Part shown: positions 60,168-64,000 of the stretch, in pieces | Position numbering within the stretch: the stretch's first letter is position 1 | How the letters are laid out: every line of letters begins with the position of its first letter | Assembly: GCF_019216885.1 (NCBI RefSeq) | Contig: NZ_JAAQRC020000001.1 | Coordinates: 496,001 to 560,000 of the forward strand | DNA length: 64,000 bases | Reading direction: 5' to 3' | Source of the DNA: Methylobacterium sp. SyP6R | Lineage (GTDB): Bacteria > Pseudomonadota > Alphaproteobacteria > Rhizobiales > Beijerinckiaceae | Position numbers and translations under genes: made by a program | Notes under the pieces: generated by a model | What the model saw: only the letters and a program-made list of their open reading frames with translations | Told to the model about the DNA's origin: nothing | Database searches by the model: none

Positions 60168-63100
60168 TCACGACTCGCCGGAAGTGGCGGGAGGCCCGCC
60201 GAGTTCCGGCACGTAGGGCTGCATGCTGCGCACCAGCGCCGCCAGCGCATAGTCGCGCGACAGGAATTCGATCGCCCGCGCCGCCCGCGCCTGGGTCGCC
60301 GCCGGATCGAGGAGGCAGCGGATGACGCCGTCCGCGAAGGCGCCGGGCTCGTCGGCCACGATGCAGATGTCGTCGGCGTCGATGCCCTGCATGCCGATCG
60401 AAGTCGATACGACCGGGATCGCGTTGGAGAACGCCTCGATCACCTTCCCCTTGACGCCGCCGCCGAAGCGCAGCGGGACGATCGCCGCCGAGGCCTGGGC
60501 GTAGAGCTGCCGCAGAGCCGCGTCGCTGATATGGCCGGCCACGGTCACCGAGGGCGCCGTGTTGACGAGGTTGCGGATGTCGCCCGGCGGGTTCGAGCCG
60601 GCGATCGTCAGCCGGGCATCGGCCACCGCGGCCTTGATCGTCGGCCACACCTCCGAGACGAACCACAGCACGCCGTCGACGTTCGGCCCATGCTGGAAGC
60701 CGCCGACGAACATCAGGTGGGCGGCGTCGCGGCTGGGCGCCTGCGTGTTGCGCTCCCACATCGCGGCGATCTCGGCTTCGTCGAAGAACCAGGCCGGCAC
60801 CGCCGCCGCCGGCGGCAGGTCGGGCAGGGAGGCCCGCAGGATGTCGATCTCGGTCTGGCTCGGATAGAAGATCGCGTCCGAGCCAAGGCAGATCTTCTCC
60901 TCGAGCGTCCGCATCGCGGTCATCTCATCGTGGACCGCCTCGTCCTGGGATACGTTCCACTGGATTTCCAGCCGGCGCCAATGCAGGTCGTGGCCGTAGA
61001 ACAGGACCTTGCTCTTTTGGCGGTCGATCGCGTCGATGTATTTCTCGGCGATCTGCGGCCGGCTCAGGAAGACGTAGCCGAGATCGTCCGCGTTGTCCCG
61101 GTACCAGGCCTCGAACCCGCCGACGTATTGCGGACCGTAGATGACCTCGACGCCGAGATTCTGCAGCGGCCGGGCATAGGTCCGGTCGTTGTAGAGGTTG
61201 TCGGGCCAGAACGTGACGTGGAAGCCCTGCTTCAGGAACATCCGGATGAAGTGCAGCATGGTGCGCGATCCGGCATCGCGGTCCCATTGCGGCACGTAGT
61301 GGTCGACGATCAGGATGTGGGGACGGCGCGCGCTGCGGTCCCGGGCCAGGAAGACCCTCTCGGCATTGGGGAAGTGCTCGGCCGCGAGCGTGGCGCTCCA
61401 GCGCTCGAGGAACTTGCGCTGGTTGGCGACCTGATAGGCCTTGATCCCCGACGTGACGTCGCGGCCGTGGGAGCGGCCCTCGTGATGGATCAGGACCGAA
61501 TGCGCCGCGAGCCAGGTCCGGTAGCCGGCGGCGCGGACCCGGAACGCGATGTCCGAATCCTCGTTGTAGGCCGGCGTGTACAGCGGATCGAAGCCGCCGA
61601 GCTCGTCCCAGAGCGTCTTCGGGAACGCGATCGAGGCGCCCGAGATGTAGTCGACGTCCTTGGAGTAGCTGAAATGCGGCAGCCGGGCGTTGCTGCCCCG
61701 GCCGTAATTCCAGGCGCTACCGTCGTTCCACAGGATGCCGCCGGCCTCCTGCAGCGTGCCGTCGCCGTTGATGAGCTTCGATCCGGTCATGCCGACGGCC
61801 GGGTCGGCCGCGAAGGGGGCGATGAGCTCGTCGAGCCAGCCCGGCAGGACGATCGTGTCGTTGTTCAGGAAGACGAGGTAACGCCCCTTCGCCTGCCGCG
61901 CGCATTCGTTGCAATTGTGCAGGAAGCCGAGATTGGTCGCGTGCCGGGCCAGCACGATGTTGTGGCCGAGGCGCGAGACGATGCTCGGCGTCGCATCCGT
62001 CGACCGGTCGTCGCCGACGACGATCTCGTAGCTGTAGGACGTCTCGTGCTCGAGGATCGAGACGATCGCGGTCAGCGTGTAGACGAGGTTGTTGTAGACC
62101 GGAATGACGATCGACACGTCGGGCTGCGTCTGGTCGGACGGCGCGGTGAGCCGCCGGGCGCGCTGGACGAGGTATTTGAGCGCGGGACTCGCCGCGAACC
62201 CGTCCGGATCGGCGTCGTAGGCTTCGATCACCGAGAACAGGTAGGACAGTCCGTCGATCGGATCCTGGCCGAACTCGTCGCCGACGTAGTCCCGCAGGCT
62301 CTGGGGAATCCAGTAGTCGTTGAGGGTCGACGGCCACGTCTCGGCGTCGATCGCCGGGCTGAGCTCCTCGCCGAGGCACTGCTCGATCACCGCGATGACC
62401 GGCCCCTCGCCCGCCAGCGTCTCGATCTCCGCGTTGGGGGCGTGGTTCGCCCACAGGCCGGCCCGCACGAAGTGCTGGAACGCATCGCCCGCATGGCGCA
62501 CCGATTCGGGGTGGCGGCTCACGTAGTAGTGGCGGTCGAACAGCGGATGCGGCTGCAGCTCGGCGGCGGCGCCGACGCGCACGTAATGCGACAGCGGATT
62601 GAGCCCGGAGGCCAGGGCCTCGGCATGCGTGGCGAGGTACCAGTCGCCGTCGAACATGACGTTCGGCGACCGGCCCTCGCGCCAGCCGGTCTCGATGTAA
62701 TGCCGGAACGGATCGACGCCGTCTTCCAGCGCGTCGCCGTAGAGCCTCACGTAGCGCTGTTCGTCGAAGAACAGCTTCTCGTAGAGCGGCTCGCCGGGGT
62801 TGAACGCCTGGAGGTTCACGGATGAGGACGGCGGATTCCGCATCATGTCCAGCCGGACGACGTGCGAGGCACGCCTCGAGCTGCGGTCGAGCGCGTCCCG
62901 GTAGGCGAGGACGGTGTCGGTCGGCGCGGACCCGGTCTGCGCGAGCTTCCTCTCCGCCGCTTCGAGCTGCCGCCGGAGGTCGGCGAGGGTCGCGGTGAGG
63001 GAGGCGATCTGTGCGGCATGCGCCTCGTCGCGGGAAGCGGCCGCCTCCGTCGCCTGGCGGTTGGCGTGGACGCGGTCCGCCTCGTGCACGGCGATCTCGG

Positions 63101-64000
63101 TCGTGAGCGCCGCCACCGCGGTGCGATGGGCCTCGTCGCGGGCCTGCAGGCGGCTCTCCGCCTCGCCGGCGGCCTGGGCGAGGGCGGCTTCGCGCGCCGC
63201 GACCTCGGCCGTCAGCCGCAGCACGGTCTGGCTCTGCCGCTCGATCCGCTCCTGCAGGGCCGCCGTGGCGGTGCGATGGGCCTCGTCGCGGGCGCGCAGG
63301 CGGTTCTCCGCATCGCGGGCGGCCTCGGCGAGGGCGGCGTCGGAGCGCGCGATACGGTCCCGCGCCTCGGTCTCCAGCCGGCCCTGCTCGTTCTTCGCGA
63401 TGGTGAGCTGCTGCCCGAGCCCCTGCACGGTCTCGCGCAGCTCGGCGTCCCGCGCGTCGCGTGCCTGGAGCTCGGCGGCGTGCGCCGCCTCCCGCTCGGC
63501 GTCCCGCGCGTCGCGTGCCTGGAGCTCGGCGGCATGCGCCGCCTTCCGCTCGGCGTCCCGCGCGTCGCGTGCCTGGCGGTCGGCCGCGTGTTCCGCCTCC
63601 CGCTCCTGCATCCGGCGCTCGAGCGCCGCGAGCGAGGCGACGGAGGTCTCGAGCCGGTCGCGCAAGCTCTGCTCGTCGGTGAGGCGGCCGCGAACGAGCG
63701 CGGCCTCCCTGTTCGCTATTTCCCGCTCGTGCCAGGCGAGGGCGAGGCCGTCGACCAGGGCGTGGACCGTGGCGGGCGTCTGCTCGCCGTTCAGCCGGGA
63801 CAGGAGCGGCGAGAGCATCGACAGGTCGCGCTCGAAGGCCTGGCGCTGCCGGTCGGAGCCGCGCTGCTCGGCCTGTGCCAGCAACTCGCCGATCTGCTCC
63901 TCGCGCTGCGACAAGGCGCGGTCGGCGCGCGCGGTGTGGGCGGCGAGCTGCTGGCCGGTTTCGAGCAGCTGATGGACCGTCGACCGGTTGTCGGACAGGA
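60168..64000 (-). CDS. Very large coiled-coil GT2/GT4 dual glycosyltransferase, partial at 5' end
   Basis: At least 1277 codons are inside the window, and the frame stays open through the right edge, so the true start is missing. The N-terminal 340 residues are coiled coil with an 18-residue repeat (AAHAAELQARDARDAERE-like). A spacer with FHYIETGWREGRSPNV-type repeats (about 390-500 counted from 63914) follows. Then comes a GT-A domain of family 2: DVSIVIPVYNNLVYTLT, EIVVGDDRSTDAT, FLNNDTIVLPGWLDEL. A C-terminal GT-B domain of family 4 (ILIVDHYVPQWDRDAG; LMFVGGFQHGPNVDGV) ends the protein. It should extend a surface polysaccharide; heptose use is inferred from the two genes beside it. Confidence 0.88.
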   Translation of the reverse strand, partial: LSDNRSTVHQLLETGQQLAAHTARADRALSQREEQIGELLAQAEQRGSDRQRQAFERDLSMLSPLLSRLNGEQTPATVHALVDGLALAWHEREIANREAALVRGRLTDEQSLRDRLETSVASLAALERRMQEREAEHAADRQARDARDAERKAAHAAELQARDARDAEREAAHAAELQARDARDAELRETVQGLGQQLTIAKNEQGRLETEARDRIARSDAALAEAARDAENRLRARDEAHRTATAALQERIERQSQTVLRLTAEVAAREAALAQAAGEAESRLQARDEAHRTAVAALTTEIAVHEADRVHANRQATEAAASRDEAHAAQIASLTATLADLRRQLEAAERKLAQTGSAPTDTVLAYRDALDRSSRRASHVVRLDMMRNPPSSSVNLQAFNPGEPLYEKLFFDEQRYVRLYGDALEDGVDPFRHYIETGWREGRSPNVMFDGDWYLATHAEALASGLNPLSHYVRVGAAAELQPHPLFDRHYYVSRHPESVRHAGDAFQHFVRAGLWANHAPNAEIETLAGEGPVIAVIEQCLGEELSPAIDAETWPSTLNDYWIPQSLRDYVGDEFGQDPIDGLSYLFSVIEAYDADPDGFAASPALKYLVQRARRLTAPSDQTQPDVSIVIPVYNNLVYTLTAIVSILEHETSYSYEIVVGDDRSTDATPSIVSRLGHNIVLARHATNLGFLHNCNECARQAKGRYLVFLNNDTIVLPGWLDELIAPFAADPAVGMTGSKLINGDGTLQEAGGILWNDGSAWNYGRGSNARLPHFSYSKDVDYISGASIAFPKTLWDELGGFDPLYTPAYNEDSDIAFRVRAAGYRTWLAAHSVLIHHEGRSHGRDVTSGIKAYQVANQRKFLERWSATLAAEHFPNAERVFLARDRSARRPHILIVDHYVPQWDRDAGSRTMLHFIRMFLKQGFHVTFWPDNLYNDRTYARPLQNLGVEVIYGPQYVGGFEAWYRDNADDLGYVFLSRPQIAEKYIDAIDRQKSKVLFYGHDLHWRRLEIQWNVSQDEAVHDEMTAMRTLEEKICLGSDAIFYPSQTEIDILRASLPDLPPAAAVPAWFFDEAEIAAMWERNTQAPSRDAAHLMFVGGFQHGPNVDGVLWFVSEVWPTIKAAVADARLTIAGSNPPGDIRNLVNTAPSVTVAGHISDAALRQLYAQASAAIVPLRFGGGVKGKVIEAFSNAIPVVSTSIGMQGIDADDICIVADEPGAFADGVIRCLLDPAATQARAARAIEFLSRDYALAALVRSMQPYVPELGGPPATSGES
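63443..63598. repeat. In-gene tandem 54-base repeat in the coiled-coil region
   Basis: Roughly three copies of a 54-base unit encode an 18-residue coiled-coil repeat (AAHAAELQARDARDAERE). Copies are nearly identical at DNA level, so copy number may vary between strains. Confidence 0.75.

Noticed and set aside
59430..62825. Long plus-strand frame opposite the giant glycosyltransferase
   Set aside because: Antisense to two motif-supported genes; no domain recognised and Arg/Gly/Asp-rich shadow composition.

Overview
The window is about 64 kb of GC-rich chromosome from an alphaproteobacterium. Gene content and order (nusA-ylxR-infB-rbfA-truB, putA beside a divergent Lrp regulator, alphaproteobacterial glutamate-cysteine ligase, HWE-type histidine kinase) and the intergenic hairpin repeats suggest the order Hyphomicrobiales, plausibly Methylobacteriaceae. 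The genus is inferred; no rRNA or tRNA gene was found to fix it.

Layout. 1-8.1 kb: the translation/ribosome-maturation operon rimP(end)-nusA-ylxR-infB-rbfA-truB, then a small thioesterase. 8.3-14 kb: a large AsmA-like envelope protein with an Ala/Arg coiled-coil tail, and a divergent NodU-type carbamoyltransferase. 14.1-16 kb: small membrane and secreted proteins with hairpin terminators. 16.5-22.4 kb: a short metabolic run (carboxymuconolactone-decarboxylase-like, beta-hydroxyacid dehydrogenase, lactonase-like metallo-hydrolase), then putA and its probable Lrp-type regulator. 22.5-36.6 kb: housekeeping and small genes (cysK, type II NADH dehydrogenase, M20 amidohydrolase, GNAT, ClpP-fold periplasmic protein, DUF3140, enoyl-CoA hydratase, NudK-like Nudix, TusA, gshA) separated by repeat-rich gaps. 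36.7-40.3 kb: dnaE.

40.27-42.89 kb is an abrupt AT-rich island between convergent dnaE and ycaQ. It carries two genes in tandem: a RelA/SpoT-type nucleotidyltransferase with a C-terminal HEPN-like RNxxxH motif, and a GIY-YIG-like nuclease. No integrase or transposase accompanies them. This is the best candidate in the window for an undescribed system, probably toxin or defence related (inference).

42.9-55.4 kb: ycaQ, ilvD, small proteins, two sensor histidine kinases, an iron-storage pair (bfd and bfr, convergent), ribA and a cytochrome b561. 55.5-64 kb: a cell-surface/glycan region with a repeat-containing hypothetical protein, a sulfotransferase-like gene broken by one in-frame TAG, a fused heptose-nucleotidyltransferase/HAD phosphatase, gmhA, and a very large coiled-coil/GT2/GT4 glycosyltransferase that runs off the right edge. 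The last three probably make an activated heptose and build it into a surface glycan.

Several families of palindromic intergenic repeats recur through the window. Four microproteins of 34-52 residues have convincing starts. No CRISPR array, insertion sequence or phage gene was seen.
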